A DNA stretch of 64,000 nucleotides from Paracoccus stylophorae (lineage in GTDB: Bacteria > Pseudomonadota > Alphaproteobacteria > Rhodobacterales > Rhodobacteraceae), in the NCBI RefSeq assembly GCF_028553765.1, contig NZ_CP067134.1:1283001-1347000 (forward strand), in the 5' to 3' direction. The notes below the pieces were generated by a model. That model did not search any database, had not been told where the DNA came from, and saw only the letters and a program-made list of their open reading frames with translations. Made by a program: the position numbers and the translations under genes. Shown piece by piece: positions 33,009 to 42,609 of the stretch (positions are counted from its first letter, which is position 1; each line of letters starts with the position of its first letter).

Positions 33009-35072
33009 TTACGCGCCCGGGTTCTTGTAGAGGCCGCGCCAGTCGATGGCCTTGGCGCCGAAGTCGAGGCGGCACTTGATCTCGACGCCGTCGACGTCGA
33101 AGCCGTTGCGCGTCTCGATGTAGGCGCCCTGCTGACCCTCGAGATAGGCGTACTCGATGGTGTCGATCTGGTTCGGCGAGGCCGCCAGATACCAGGCGGT
33201 CTCGCTGGCGGCGTCGAGGCGCGGCTCGCTGATCGGCGCCAGCGTGCGGATCGACTGCGGCACCACGCTGGACGTCGCGGCGGGCACCAGGTTCTGGGCG
33301 ACCAGCTGCTCGGCCTTCAGTTCCAGCGAGGCGGGCACGATCAGGAAGGCGGGCCGAACGTTCAGCACCGTCTTCTTGTCGAGCCCCGTCTGCCTGGCCA
33401 TGGCGGCGCGGGCCGCGCCGACACTGCTGACATCGAGCGCCGCGCCGGTGCCCGCGAGGTTCTTGTGGGTGGTGTGGAACAGCGCGTTGCCGTCGGCCAT
33501 GGCCGGGTTGGCGGTGATGATGCCCCAGACCACGTCCGACTCCAGCTGGGCGATGGAGTTGCCGTACATCGCCGGGATGCGCGTGAAGGCATCGAGATCG
33601 TCGTTGATCAGCGTCTGGCGGGTGATCGCGACCACCCGGCCATAGGTCTTGACCTTGTAGCTCTCCTTGCTCTCGCCGAGCGTCCCGCGCTTGAACTCGC
33701 CGCTCTCGCCGACCTCCAGCAGCTGCGGCGCTTCGCCGAGTTGGACCCGGTGCATCGCCTTGAAGTCGGTGGCCAGAACCTGACGGCAGAACAGCATGAA
33801 GGTGCGGGGATAGGCCTCGTAGGCCTGCCGCAGGGTCTTGTTTGTGACCGCCGACAGGATCTCGGGGAAGTCCGAGGTCGAGTGCAGCGCCCGCGTCGCC
33901 ACCTCGTCGCGCGACAGGCCCCGCGTATTGACGCCCGCATTGCCGAGGCTCTCGCGGGCCAGTTCCATGAGCGTCATGCCGCGATACTGGCGGGCGGCGT
34001 CCTCCAGCTGGAACAGCGTCGGGCTGTAGCGATGCAGGAGCGCGTTCGCCACCGCATCGCGGCGGGTGATGCGCTCGTCCCGGCCGCCGAGGGGGACGGA
34101 GACATGGGGGAAGGTCCGGGTTTCGTCCGACTTCGCGGCGACCTGGTCGAGGATCAGGCGGCGGGACTCGTCAACGCTGACGCCGCGCTTGACCAGATCC
34201 TCGGCGAAGCCCCGCTCGAGGTTCAGGCGGCCCGCGAGATCGTAGATGGTGGAGACGCGGTCGCGCTCGGCCTCGCGGGCGCGGGTGGCAACCGCTTCGG
34301 TGTCGGGCGCAGCGGGGGCATCGGTATTTTGAAGCTTCGGCTGGGTGCGGGTTTCCACTGCGGCGACCTTCGGGTCGGGCGCAGCCGGTTTCGGCTCGGT
34401 CATGGGGGTGTCCTCGGTTGCGACCGGCTCGGTCGGCTGGGTGGTGGCGGGGGTTGCGGCGTCGCTCGCCGGGGTCTCGGTCTTGTCCGTCATCGGGGAT
34501 GCTCCTTGCTCTGTGGGGGCGTCCCGGCGGTGAAGGACGCAGTCGTGAAGGGGATGCTGGGCGCGGAAGCCCGCGGCGGGGTCGGCGCCGACCGCGACGG
34601 CGGAGACCTCGAAGGGCGTCCAGTCCACCGCCCGCCAAAGCTCGCGGGCGGCCTCGGGCTTCGAGACCTCGAAGCGGTGGACCTGGTAGCCGATGGAGAC
34701 CGCGCGGATGTGCCCGGCCTGGATGTCGCGCCAGATCGGCTCGACATCGGCGCGTTCGCTGATCCGGACCAGCGCGATGCCGCGGCCGTTCTCGATCCGG
34801 GCAGAGCCCGGCACGACCGAGCCGATCACCGCGTCGAGCGTGTCGAGCTCGTGCACCTTCAGGAACGGCGCGCCCGCGTTCAGCCGGTCGAGCCGGACAT
34901 GGGCGGGATCGAGGCTCAGCTCCTCGTCGTAGGGCTCCCCGAAGAATGTCGCGCGCCGGACGCGGGCCCCGGCCGACCAGACCACCTCGACGGTGCGGGT
35001 GTCGGCATCGGCGGTGTTCGGCGCAAGCTCCGCCGACCGGCGCATGGCCGGCAGTTCGATCATCGTGTCCAT
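33009..35072 (-). CDS. prohead protease-major capsid protein fusion
   Basis: 687 residues. The N-terminal 190 form a phage prohead protease-like domain (KVHELDTLDAVIGSVV, His candidate; SIGYQVHRFE). An acidic Pro/Thr/Ala linker follows (about 195-260), then a Mu gpT-like major capsid domain (SDFPEILSAVTNKTLRQAYE, VVAITRQTLINDDLDAF, WGIITANP). Normally these are two genes; here one frame joins them, a layout also seen in other alphaproteobacterial prophages. The linker would have to be cut in the prohead. ATG 35072 is chosen; the upstream frame is a shadow of the portal gene. Confidence 0.88.
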   Translation of the reverse strand: MDTMIELPAMRRSAELAPNTADADTRTVEVVWSAGARVRRATFFGEPYDEELSLDPAHVRLDRLNAGAPFLKVHELDTLDAVIGSVVPGSARIENGRGIALVRISERADVEPIWRDIQAGHIRAVSIGYQVHRFEVSKPEAARELWRAVDWTPFEVSAVAVGADPAAGFRAQHPLHDCVLHRRDAPTEQGASPMTDKTETPASDAATPATTQPTEPVATEDTPMTEPKPAAPDPKVAAVETRTQPKLQNTDAPAAPDTEAVATRAREAERDRVSTIYDLAGRLNLERGFAEDLVKRGVSVDESRRLILDQVAAKSDETRTFPHVSVPLGGRDERITRRDAVANALLHRYSPTLFQLEDAARQYRGMTLMELARESLGNAGVNTRGLSRDEVATRALHSTSDFPEILSAVTNKTLRQAYEAYPRTFMLFCRQVLATDFKAMHRVQLGEAPQLLEVGESGEFKRGTLGESKESYKVKTYGRVVAITRQTLINDDLDAFTRIPAMYGNSIAQLESDVVWGIITANPAMADGNALFHTTHKNLAGTGAALDVSSVGAARAAMARQTGLDKKTVLNVRPAFLIVPASLELKAEQLVAQNLVPAATSSVVPQSIRTLAPISEPRLDAASETAWYLAASPNQIDTIEYAYLEGQQGAYIETRNGFDVDGVEIKCRLDFGAKAIDWRGLYKNPGA

Positions 35073-35076
35073 GAGG

Positions 35077-36633
35077 TCAGTCCTGTTGGTCGGCCTGCGC
35101 CGGGTCATTGTCCGCGTTGGCGGCCGGGTCGTCGGTGTCCGGTTCGTCGGCGGCCGGATCGGTCGCTGTGTCGCCGGTCTGCGCGCTGCCGGTCTTGGTG
35201 GCCCGTCGCGGGTCGCTGTCGAGCACCAGCCCCAGCGCATCGAGCTTGGCGTTGGTCGCGGCGATCTCGGCCAGCACCGCGTCCGGGTTGCGTCCCTGTT
35301 TCGCGATCACCTCGGCTAGCGTCATGGTGCCCGAGCGGATCGACAGCAGGTTCGCCATCGCGTCCTTCTGCGGATCGACCGCCTCGAACTTCGGCGGCGA
35401 CCATTCCACAGGCACGATCGGCGACGGGATCTGCCCCGCCGCCCATGCGGCTTCCGTGAACCACCGCCACACCGGGGCGCAGAACATCGGGATGAACAGC
35501 TGCCATTGGACGGCGTCGATCTGGCGGCGGAACTCCACGAGACCCGCCCGGATCGAGGAGTAGTTCACTTGGGACAGGTCCCCCGTCAGCAGCTCGTAGG
35601 GCACGCGGAAGCCTGCCGAGATCGTGTGCAGGCTCGCGCGCTTGTATTCGCCGTAGCCGCCCGTCGCCGAGGGCTGGTTGAAGCGGATGTCCTTGCCGCC
35701 GCGGGCATAGGCGATCAGCCCCGGCTCGAACTGTTCCACCCGGTTGCCGTCGGCATCGACCACGGAGGGCGCGATGCCCTGTTGCGCCTCGTCGTCGCCG
35801 AAGACGATGGCGGTGACGCAGGCCTCGGTCTTCTTGCGAACCAGTTCGGCCACTTCATAGTCGTCGAGATCACGCAACGACCGGATCACCGGCGCGCCCC
35901 AGGGGACGCCGCGCGCTTGCGTGCGCTGCTTCTCGTAGACATGGGCGATCTCGGTCGCGGGGACCGGGCGGCTCTGCAACCCGTTCTGCAAGGCCCCGTA
36001 GGCGTCGCCCGGATGCTCGGCATGCAGCCAGTAAGCCCGGCGCTTCCCGACCGGGTCGAACTCGATCCCCTGCACGAGGCGCCCTGCGCCGAGGGCTCCG
36101 GACTTGGTGGCGTCGAGGAAGTCGGCTTCCAGCACCTGCAATTGCAGCGGCACCGGCAGGCCGTAGCTCGCGCGCCGCAGGCGGCGGCGCACCAGAACCT
36201 CGCCCGCCTCGACCATCTCCCGGCAGATCAGCGTCTGCAGGCCATAGAAGTCAAGCTGGCCATCGGCGTCGCAGTCCGCCGTCCAGCGCTCGAACAGCGT
36301 ATCCACCTTCCGGTCCAGCGTGTCGTCACCGCTGGCGGCGCGGGGCATGATGCCCGCGCCGATGATGTTGTTGACCAGCACCGCCACGGCCTTGGCCGCA
36401 TGCGGGTTGTTGCGCACCAGATCGCGCATGCGGTCGCGCAGCAGCGCCCCGGCGACGCCGATTTCGGTGTCGGCCGAGGATCCCGGCGCGCGCCAGCCGT
36501 CCGTCCGTCGCCCGCGCGCCGCGCCGTCATAGCCACGCGTCAGCGTCTCGAATGCCTGACGCGCCATCACGCGCCGAGCCGCCATGCGCGGCGCCACCGT
36601 GGCGATGGCGTGGTCGAACCAGGTCGCCGACAT
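35077..36633 (-). CDS. portal protein, lambda family
   Basis: 518 residues. Recognisable portal blocks: LVRNNPHAAKAVAVLVNNIIG, MVEAGEVLVRRRLRR and PYELLTGDLSQVNYSSIRAGLVEFRRQ. The C-terminus is acidic and low complexity. It forms the dodecameric DNA channel. It overlaps gpW by one base (TGATG). Confidence 0.94.
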   Translation of the reverse strand: MSATWFDHAIATVAPRMAARRVMARQAFETLTRGYDGAARGRRTDGWRAPGSSADTEIGVAGALLRDRMRDLVRNNPHAAKAVAVLVNNIIGAGIMPRAASGDDTLDRKVDTLFERWTADCDADGQLDFYGLQTLICREMVEAGEVLVRRRLRRASYGLPVPLQLQVLEADFLDATKSGALGAGRLVQGIEFDPVGKRRAYWLHAEHPGDAYGALQNGLQSRPVPATEIAHVYEKQRTQARGVPWGAPVIRSLRDLDDYEVAELVRKKTEACVTAIVFGDDEAQQGIAPSVVDADGNRVEQFEPGLIAYARGGKDIRFNQPSATGGYGEYKRASLHTISAGFRVPYELLTGDLSQVNYSSIRAGLVEFRRQIDAVQWQLFIPMFCAPVWRWFTEAAWAAGQIPSPIVPVEWSPPKFEAVDPQKDAMANLLSIRSGTMTLAEVIAKQGRNPDAVLAEIAATNAKLDALGLVLDSDPRRATKTGSAQTGDTATDPAADEPDTDDPAANADNDPAQADQQD

Positions 36634-36842
36634 CAGCGATCCCCGCGCGAGAAGCCAGCGAGCCCCGCCACGGGCAGCGGGCGGCTGAAGCCCGCGATGG
36701 CGCGCTCGATGGTCCGGATGCGGGCGAGCAGATCCTCGGCCGAGCCGTAATCCACCGACTTGCCGTCATAGCTGACGCGCGTCGTGCCGCTGGCATAGGC
36801 CCGGCGCAGCGCCGAAAGCTCGGTTTCCGTCCAGTCGATCAT
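36633..36842 (-). CDS. gpW-like head completion protein, 69 aa
   Basis: DWTETELSALRRAYASGTTR and the following VSYDGKSVDYGSAEDLLARI match the short lambda gpW fold needed to add the neck connector to filled heads. It lies between terminase and portal, as in lambda. ATG 36842. Confidence 0.88.
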   Translation of the reverse strand: MIDWTETELSALRRAYASGTTRVSYDGKSVDYGSAEDLLARIRTIERAIAGFSRPLPVAGLAGFSRGDR

Positions 36843-36844
36843 GT

Positions 36845-38851
36845 TCAGAACCATCCCTCCCGCCGCCCGAGCCAGTCGGAGCGGCGCTTGCCCTGCGGGG
36901 CCTGTACCGGCCGGTTGATCTGCCCGGCGGGATCGGTGTCGGTGGGGGCGGCCCCGAGCTGATCCTCGAGGTCGCGCCATTTCTCGTCGGGCCAGCGGTC
37001 CGCGCCCGCGATCCAGGCGGCTGCGCGGGCGTAGACCCGGCAATCCAGCGCCTCGTTGCGCTCGCGCAGCTTCTGCCATTCCAGCCGGGCGAAGCCGCGC
37101 TTGGTGCGCACCGTCACCAGCTGCTCGGCCACGAACTGCTTCAGCCATTCGTTCTCGACCCAGTGCGGCAGGTGCACCGAGCCGGGCGGGAACGCCGCCC
37201 CGTCGGCCATCTCCTCCTCGGTCGGGCGTGCCAGCCGCAGGAAGCGGTAGGTTTCGGCCTTGAAGGTCGAGACCGCCACGGTCCAGAGCCGCGCTCCGCG
37301 ACGCAGGCGTTTGCCGCCCTCGGTCGCGTCGACCAAGGTCGGCCCCGACACCGGGCTCGAGCGGTTGAACCCCTCGACGCCCTTCACCGGCGACACCTGT
37401 CCAAACCCCTGCGCCCGCGACCAGGAATAGACCGCTGGGGCCTCGTAGCCCGTGTCGATGGCGAGCCGCGCGATCCGCAGATGCGCCCCGCCTTCGTGCG
37501 GCCAGGATCGGTCCAGCAGCGCTGTCAGTTCCGACCAGGCGTCGTGCCGATCCGGCCCGCCTTCGATCACGACATGATCGACAAGCCAGCTTTCCAAGCC
37601 GCGGCCCCAGGCCCAGACGTCGAACTCGATCCGGTCCTTCTGCACGTCGGCCCCGGCGGTCAGGAACAGCCCGCCTGCTGGCACCGTGCCGGATTTCCAG
37701 CGTTCGCGCCGGTCGTAGAGCCGCTGCCAGTCGGGCGCTTCCCCGGTCTCGACCCATGTCTCGCCGAGGATGGTGTTGCGGAACGCCTTGATCGCCTCGT
37801 CCGACCCCTGTGCCGCGTCCCATGCCCGCACGATCCGCTCCCAGTTCAGCCAGCCGATCGGCGAGTAGAGCGCCGAGAGGTGATAGCCGACCGTGGTCGG
37901 ATCGGCGGCCGTGGCGGTCGCGCGCCATTCGCCACCCTCCAGCATCGCCGTCTTGTGGTGCTCCGCGATTGCCGCGTCGCAGCCCTCGCAGTGATACTCC
38001 GCCGTCTCCGGGCGGCCTTTCTGCCAGCGCAGCCGGTCGAACTTCAGCCATTGCGCGTGGCCACAATGCGGGCACGGCACGAAGAACCGGCGCTGGTCGC
38101 TGGCCTCGTATTCCCGTTCGATCCGGCTCAGCCCCCGGATGGTGGGCGTCGAGACCAGCAGAACCTTGCGCCGATGGGCGAAGGTCAGCGACCGCGCCTC
38201 GGCCAGCGTCACCGGATCGCCTTCCTCGTCGGCGGACGCCGGATAGGCGTCGACCTCGTCCAGAAAGATGTACCGCGCCGGGGTGGATCGGAGCCCGACC
38301 GCCGAGTTCGCGCCGGTCATGATCAGGATGCCGCCCGCGAATTCCTTCGACAGCATCGTGTTGCCCGCGTCCCGCGACCGGGCCGGTTTGACCCGCTCCC
38401 GCAGCTCGGGGCTCTCGTCGATCAGCGGGTCGATGCGCTGGCGTGAGTTGCGCTTGGCCAGTTCCACGGTGGGCTGGACAGCGAGCATCGGCCCCGGCGC
38501 CTGGTGGATGGCGAACCCGATCCAGTTGTTCCCGGCCTCGGTCGCCCCGACCTGCGCCGCTTTCATGAACACGATCCGCTGCGTGGGATCCCCGGGCGAC
38601 AGCCGGTCCATGATCTCGCGCATGTAGGGCGTGCGCACCGTGCGGTATCGCCCGGGCTCGGCCGAGGCGCGCCCCGAGAGCATCCGGTGCCGGTCCGCCC
38701 ATTCCGAGACCGTCAGGTCCGGATCGGGACGCAGCCCGCGGCCCCAGGCGCGCAGGAGCTCGCCCGCGCCGTCGAAGTCAGTCAGGGCATCGCCGCTTTC
38801 ACCGGAAGTCGGGCCGGACCTCGGCGAGTTCGTCGAGGTGGGCGCGTACAT
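36845..38851 (-). CDS. terminase large subunit (lambda gpA type)
   Basis: 668 residues. The ATPase domain is marked by VFMKAAQVGATEAGNN (Walker A-like) and YIFLDEVDAYP (Walker B). A zinc pair (CPHCGHAQW ... CEGCDAA) and a nuclease domain with LTAGADVQKDRIEFD and DTGYEAP follow. It packages DNA into the prohead. ATG 38851 gives a 53-base overlap with the small subunit; no later in-frame ATG is suitable. Confidence 0.94.
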   Translation of the reverse strand: MYAPTSTNSPRSGPTSGESGDALTDFDGAGELLRAWGRGLRPDPDLTVSEWADRHRMLSGRASAEPGRYRTVRTPYMREIMDRLSPGDPTQRIVFMKAAQVGATEAGNNWIGFAIHQAPGPMLAVQPTVELAKRNSRQRIDPLIDESPELRERVKPARSRDAGNTMLSKEFAGGILIMTGANSAVGLRSTPARYIFLDEVDAYPASADEEGDPVTLAEARSLTFAHRRKVLLVSTPTIRGLSRIEREYEASDQRRFFVPCPHCGHAQWLKFDRLRWQKGRPETAEYHCEGCDAAIAEHHKTAMLEGGEWRATATAADPTTVGYHLSALYSPIGWLNWERIVRAWDAAQGSDEAIKAFRNTILGETWVETGEAPDWQRLYDRRERWKSGTVPAGGLFLTAGADVQKDRIEFDVWAWGRGLESWLVDHVVIEGGPDRHDAWSELTALLDRSWPHEGGAHLRIARLAIDTGYEAPAVYSWSRAQGFGQVSPVKGVEGFNRSSPVSGPTLVDATEGGKRLRRGARLWTVAVSTFKAETYRFLRLARPTEEEMADGAAFPPGSVHLPHWVENEWLKQFVAEQLVTVRTKRGFARLEWQKLRERNEALDCRVYARAAAWIAGADRWPDEKWRDLEDQLGAAPTDTDPAGQINRPVQAPQGKRRSDWLGRREGWF

Positions 38852-39395
38852 GTTTCTCCAGCACCTTTTGCATCGCGGCTGGCTCCACGGCGATCTGCTG
38901 ACCTGTCGCGTCGCGGCACGAGGCCGACAGCTCAGCCGCCATCAGCGCCGCCGCACGCGCGGGCCAGTTGACCCACGCGTCCCGTTCCTCCCGCGCCAGC
39001 CGGAACACCAGCGCCAGCGCGCGCGCCCGCTCGATCAACTCCCCCTTCAGCTTCTGGAGCCGGATGCGCCGTTCCTGCGCCTTCAGCACCTCGTTAGCGG
39101 TCTTCGCCTGCAGGAAGGTCGTGCCGCCCCCGACGGCGGGGACCGCCAACCCCTGTTCGCGCAGCGTGTCGCCGACGGCGGCCACCGCCGCCTCGGGGAC
39201 AGGCTTCAGCTTCGGCGCGGGCGGTTTCCTCGTCTTCGACGGGTCCGTCGTCTCGGCACGCCGGGCGTCGCTGGCGGCCGCGTTGATGCTGCCGTCGGGA
39301 TAGAGGACCAGCCGCTCGGCCGTCTTCGCCTTCTGGATCGCACCGCGCGACAGCCCGACATGGGCGGCGTACTGGCGCTCGCTCATGCCCTGCAT
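38799..39395 (-). CDS. terminase small subunit (Nu1-like)
   Basis: 198 residues. N-terminal winged HTH (SERQYAAHVGLSRGAIQKAK) followed by a basic Pro-rich linker and a helical C-terminal part that would bind the large subunit. It recognises the packaging site. First gene of the minus-strand structural operon; its promoter should lie at about 39396-39508. Confidence 0.85.
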   Translation of the reverse strand: MQGMSERQYAAHVGLSRGAIQKAKTAERLVLYPDGSINAAASDARRAETTDPSKTRKPPAPKLKPVPEAAVAAVGDTLREQGLAVPAVGGGTTFLQAKTANEVLKAQERRIRLQKLKGELIERARALALVFRLAREERDAWVNWPARAAALMAAELSASCRDATGQQIAVEPAAMQKVLEKHVRAHLDELAEVRPDFR

Positions 39396-39508
39396 CGGCG
39401 GCTCCGATTATCATTCAAGATCATGTGCTTATCGAGTTGATAAGCGCGGCGGAGAGAGCGAACGTCACTCCAGCGAAGCGATGCAACTCGACCCAAGGAG
39501 CCACCACG

Positions 39509-39781
39509 ATGACCAGCCGCCTGAACCCGATCACCACCCCGCGCTTTGAGGCCCGCGCCGAGAAGGCCCGGCGCAACAAGGAAGCGGCACTCGCCGCCTT
39601 CATCGGCAAGAAGGCCGAGATCGACGAGATGCTCGCCCGCCTGCAGGCGCTCAGCGACGACCATTTCAACTGCGCCCCCGACGAGGCGGGCTGGGCCATG
39701 GTCGGTACCCTCGAACACTACGCCAGCCTCCTGAAGCGCATCACCGACAGCGCCTTCGGCGAGGGCGAACACGCCCGCTGA
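39509..39781 (+). CDS. conserved prophage protein, 90 aa
   Basis: All-helical soluble protein (RFEARAEKARRNKEAALAAF). AAGGAG lies eight bases before ATG 39509. Divergent from the terminase operon. Similar small proteins accompany DUF3489 genes in alphaproteobacterial prophages, but no role is known to me. Confidence 0.7.
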   Translation: MTSRLNPITTPRFEARAEKARRNKEAALAAFIGKKAEIDEMLARLQALSDDHFNCAPDEAGWAMVGTLEHYASLLKRITDSAFGEGEHAR

Positions 39782-39876
39782 TCTCCGGCACTGCCGGAAC
39801 TCCCGCCGCGCGCCCTGCGCGGCTCGGGGTCGTAGGAGGGTCGCGATGGTCGCGGCCCCCAATACGGAGACTCCAG

Positions 39877-40461
39877 ATGACCAAGCTTTCCGACACCCAG
39901 CTCGTGATCCTCAGCGCCACCGCGCAGCGCGAGGACCGAAACGTCCTGCCGCTCCCCGGCTCGCTCCGCGGCGGCGCGGCTGCCAAGGTAGTCGGCGCGC
40001 TGCTCTCCCGCGGGCTGATCGCCGAGACGACGACCGACAGCCAGACCAAGGCGGACGCCGCGCTCAATCGCATCTGGCGCAACGACGAGGACGGCCGCGC
40101 CATCCTCCTGCACATCACCGACGCGGGTCTCGCTGCCATCGGCGTCGAGCCGGAGGGCGGCGACAGCGCGCCCACGGGCGCCGACGAGGCGCCGAGTGCG
40201 GCGGCCCCGCAGGACGCTCCCGCCGAGGCCGACCCCGCGCCCAAGGCGCGCACACCGCGCGCCGGCACGAAGCAGGCGAAGCTGATCGAGAAGCTCCGCT
40301 CCGACGGCGGCGCGACCATCGACGAGATTGTCGTCGCCACGGGCTGGCAGCCGCACACAGTTCGCGGGGCATTTGCCGGCGCGCTGAAGAAAAAGCTCGG
40401 CCTCGAAGTGACCTCCGACAAGGTCGAGGGGCGCGGGCGGGTCTACCGGCTCGAAGCCTGA
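39877..40461 (+). CDS. DUF3489-family protein
   Basis: 194 residues in two parts: an N-terminal winged-helix-like region (SDTQLVILSATAQREDRNVL...LLSRGLIAE) and a C-terminal DUF3489 HTH (KLIEKLRSDGGATIDEIVVA, TGWQPHTVRGAF, LEVTSDKVEGRGRVYRL), joined by an Ala/Pro linker. Probably a DNA-binding regulator. A hairpin terminator follows at 40517. Confidence 0.85.
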   Translation: MTKLSDTQLVILSATAQREDRNVLPLPGSLRGGAAAKVVGALLSRGLIAETTTDSQTKADAALNRIWRNDEDGRAILLHITDAGLAAIGVEPEGGDSAPTGADEAPSAAAPQDAPAEADPAPKARTPRAGTKQAKLIEKLRSDGGATIDEIVVATGWQPHTVRGAFAGALKKKLGLEVTSDKVEGRGRVYRLEA

Positions 40462-40613
40462 TCCCGACCCGGCGCGCCGCCGAAGTCCCGGCGGTAGGGA
40501 AGCCGGACTGGAACAGAGCCGCCGCTCGTCCTGAGCGGCGGCTTCTTCGCTCTGACGCGGATCGCCTCGAACAGCCGCCGGAGGCCAAAGCTCCGGACAA
40601 TGCTCACGATGGT
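40443..40613 (-). pseudogene. 3' part of split small membrane-protein gene (DUF7220-like)
   Basis: After the RIT element's left end the minus strand continues IVSIVRSFGLRRLFEAIRVR, which completes the frame broken at 44068-44073. Reading on, the first stop is at 40443, beyond a hairpin, so the native end is uncertain. The two halves join exactly through the shared ACCATC codons (Thr-Ile). Confidence 0.75.
40517..40549 (+). terminator. hairpin terminator after DUF3489 gene
   Basis: Eleven-base perfect stem AGCCGCCGCTC / GAGCGGCGGCT (40517-40527 and 40533-40543) with a five-base loop, followed by TCTTCGCTCT. The tail is only moderately T-rich, so termination may be partial. Confidence 0.6.
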
Positions 40614-40642
40614 TTATGCTGAGCGCAGGATTATGCGGAGTC
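40614..40642 (+). repeat. RIT left terminal inverted repeat
   Basis: Begins TTATGCTGAGCGCAGGATTA and is the exact reverse complement of 44013-44041. The outermost TTATGCTGAG is one recombinase half-site. An inner half-site-like copy (ACTCCGCATAAT) lies at 40688-40699, just past the end of the last recombinase gene. Confidence 0.88.
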
Positions 40643-40684
40643 CGCGGCGCCGATACCCGACGCCACGGTGTTTTTCGGCGGAGT

Positions 40685-41698
40685 TCACTCCGCATAATTA
40701 CGGCCGTTACCGGCGTCGGACAGCATTGCCATCAGCTTGTCCGGCACGGTGAAGCGGCCGCGTTGCAGGGTTGGCGGCCCCATGGCGGTCAGCGCTTCGA
40801 GCTTTTCTGTTGGATCAGCGCGCAGGTACATCTCGGTGGTCTGGACGCTGGCATGGCCAAGCCAGAGCGAGACCTTGCGCACATCTCCGGTGGCTTGCAG
40901 CGTGTGCATGGCGCAACTGTGGCGCAGGACATGCGGTGTCACCCGCTTGGCCGCGATCGAGGGGGCCGCCTTCGCCGCAGCGGCGGCGTGTTTTCGCAGG
41001 ATGTATTCGAACCCCGATCGCGTCATCATGCGACCGGCGGCATTCAGGAACAACTGCGGGTCGGCCGATTTCGGGCGCACCGCAATCCAGCGCCGGACGG
41101 CGCGGGCCGTGTCCTGCCAGAGCGGCAGGATGCGTTCACGTCGCCCCTTTCCGATCACATGCAGGCTGGGCAACGCGGCATCGTCGAACTGGTCCAACCG
41201 GAGGCCGGTCAGTTCCGAGACCCGCAAGCCCGCCGCGAAGGCAAGATGCAGCATGGCCTGATCACGCAGCCCCGCGGCCGTTTGCAGATCGGGGGCGGCA
41301 AACAGGGCCTGCATCTCGGCCCGCGTCAGGTAACCCACCAGCGGCTGCGCGCTGCGCTTCATCGGGATCGCGTGGATCCGCCGCGCCTGATCGAGGCAAG
41401 CGGGCACGCGATACTCGACGTAGCGGAACAGCGAATGGATCGCCGCGAGCCGGGCATTGCGGCTGCGGGCCGTGTTGGACCGCTCCGCCTCGAGATGATC
41501 CAGGAAGGCGCAGATCAGGGTCGCATCGAGATCCTCGATGACGATCCTGCTGGGCCTCGTCTTTCGTCGCTCGGCCGCGAAGCTCAGAAGCAGCCGGTAA
41601 CAATGCGCATAGGATGCGATGGTATGTTGCGAGGCGCCGCGTTCGCGCGGCAGGTGGTCGCGCAGAAAGGCGGACAGATGCGGAGCGAGGGGCGTCAT
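40685..41698 (-). CDS. RIT tyrosine recombinase, third gene
   Basis: 337 residues. N-terminal SAM-like core-binding domain (HLSAFLRDHLPRERGASQHT) and catalytic domain with Arg (FAAGLRVSELTGL), Lys (VIGKGRRER), HxLRH (TPHVLRHSCAMH), His (WLGHASVQTTEMYL) and the nucleophilic Tyr. All catalytic residues are present. ATG 41698 overlaps the previous stop by four bases. Confidence 0.93.
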   Translation of the reverse strand: MTPLAPHLSAFLRDHLPRERGASQHTIASYAHCYRLLLSFAAERRKTRPSRIVIEDLDATLICAFLDHLEAERSNTARSRNARLAAIHSLFRYVEYRVPACLDQARRIHAIPMKRSAQPLVGYLTRAEMQALFAAPDLQTAAGLRDQAMLHLAFAAGLRVSELTGLRLDQFDDAALPSLHVIGKGRRERILPLWQDTARAVRRWIAVRPKSADPQLFLNAAGRMMTRSGFEYILRKHAAAAAKAAPSIAAKRVTPHVLRHSCAMHTLQATGDVRKVSLWLGHASVQTTEMYLRADPTEKLEALTAMGPPTLQRGRFTVPDKLMAMLSDAGNGRNYAE

Positions 41699-42609
41699 GC
41701 CATACCCTCCGCCATCAGGGCCTCGCCCGCATCGGCAATATGCCTCATCAGCGTCGGCGTCGCCTGCAGATACCACCAGGTGTGGCTGGGATCGGCATGG
41801 CCAAGGTAAGTGGCCAGCGCCAGCATGTGCCGCGAGATCGCGCGGCGGTCGCCGTCGCAGGCCTCGAGCGAGCGCACCGCGAAGGTGTGGCGCAGGTCGT
41901 GGAGCCGTGGCCCTTTCTCGCCGGGCAAGCCGCGGATGCCGGTCTCGCGGCCGATCCGCAGGAAGAGCGCGTAAATCGTGACATAGGACGGCCGTCGGCC
42001 GTGGTCGTTCACGAACAGTGCATCGCCCGCGCCCCGGACCTGCGCACGCCGCCGCATGTAGCACTTAAGCGCCGTCCGTGCGGTGGGATGCAAGGGGACG
42101 AGGCGGTTCTTGCGGAACTTGGTCTCGCGGATCACCAGCCCCTCGGACGTCATGTCCCTCGTGTCGAGTCCGAGCGCCTCGGAGACACGCAGGCCTGTTG
42201 CCGCCAGAAGGCCGATCGCCGTGGCCAGCGTCTCGCCCCGGATCGAACCCGGAGGACCGAGCCGCCGGGCTGCCATCATCAGCGCGGCAATCTCGTCGCC
42301 CGTATAGATGTGCGGCATCCGCCGTTCGAAGCGCCAGCGCCCGAGGGCATCGGCGGGCGGGACCTCGTGTGCCGGGTCGGCGACGGCCAGATGTTCGGCA
42401 AAGCGCCGGACAACGGCCAGGCGATTGCGCGCCTGTACGTCGGATGTCGTCCGCACCGCCCAGTCGAGCACGCGGGCGGTCGTCACATGCGTATCGCCTG
42501 CCAAGGTGGCCGCAGCCACGAAGCTCCTGAGCAGACAGGGCTGGGTCGTGAACTTCAACCCGCGGGCCCGTTGCAGCGCGATGTAGTCGTCGAGGTCGCG
42601 GCTCAGCAT
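41695..42609 (-). CDS. RIT tyrosine recombinase, second gene
   Basis: 304 residues. Catalytic Arg in LAATGLRVSEALGL, RLHDLRHTFAVRSL, and ATYLGHADPSHTWWYLQ with Tyr. The extra WW near the active Tyr is typical of this middle RIT recombinase. It is coupled on both sides (seven-base overlap with the first gene, four-base with the third), so the three proteins are made in fixed proportion. Confidence 0.93.
   Translation of the reverse strand: MLSRDLDDYIALQRARGLKFTTQPCLLRSFVAAATLAGDTHVTTARVLDWAVRTTSDVQARNRLAVVRRFAEHLAVADPAHEVPPADALGRWRFERRMPHIYTGDEIAALMMAARRLGPPGSIRGETLATAIGLLAATGLRVSEALGLDTRDMTSEGLVIRETKFRKNRLVPLHPTARTALKCYMRRRAQVRGAGDALFVNDHGRRPSYVTIYALFLRIGRETGIRGLPGEKGPRLHDLRHTFAVRSLEACDGDRRAISRHMLALATYLGHADPSHTWWYLQATPTLMRHIADAGEALMAEGMA

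Noticed and set aside
32997..35459. 820-codon plus-strand open frame
   Set aside because: Antisense of the protease-capsid and portal genes, which carry clear family motifs.
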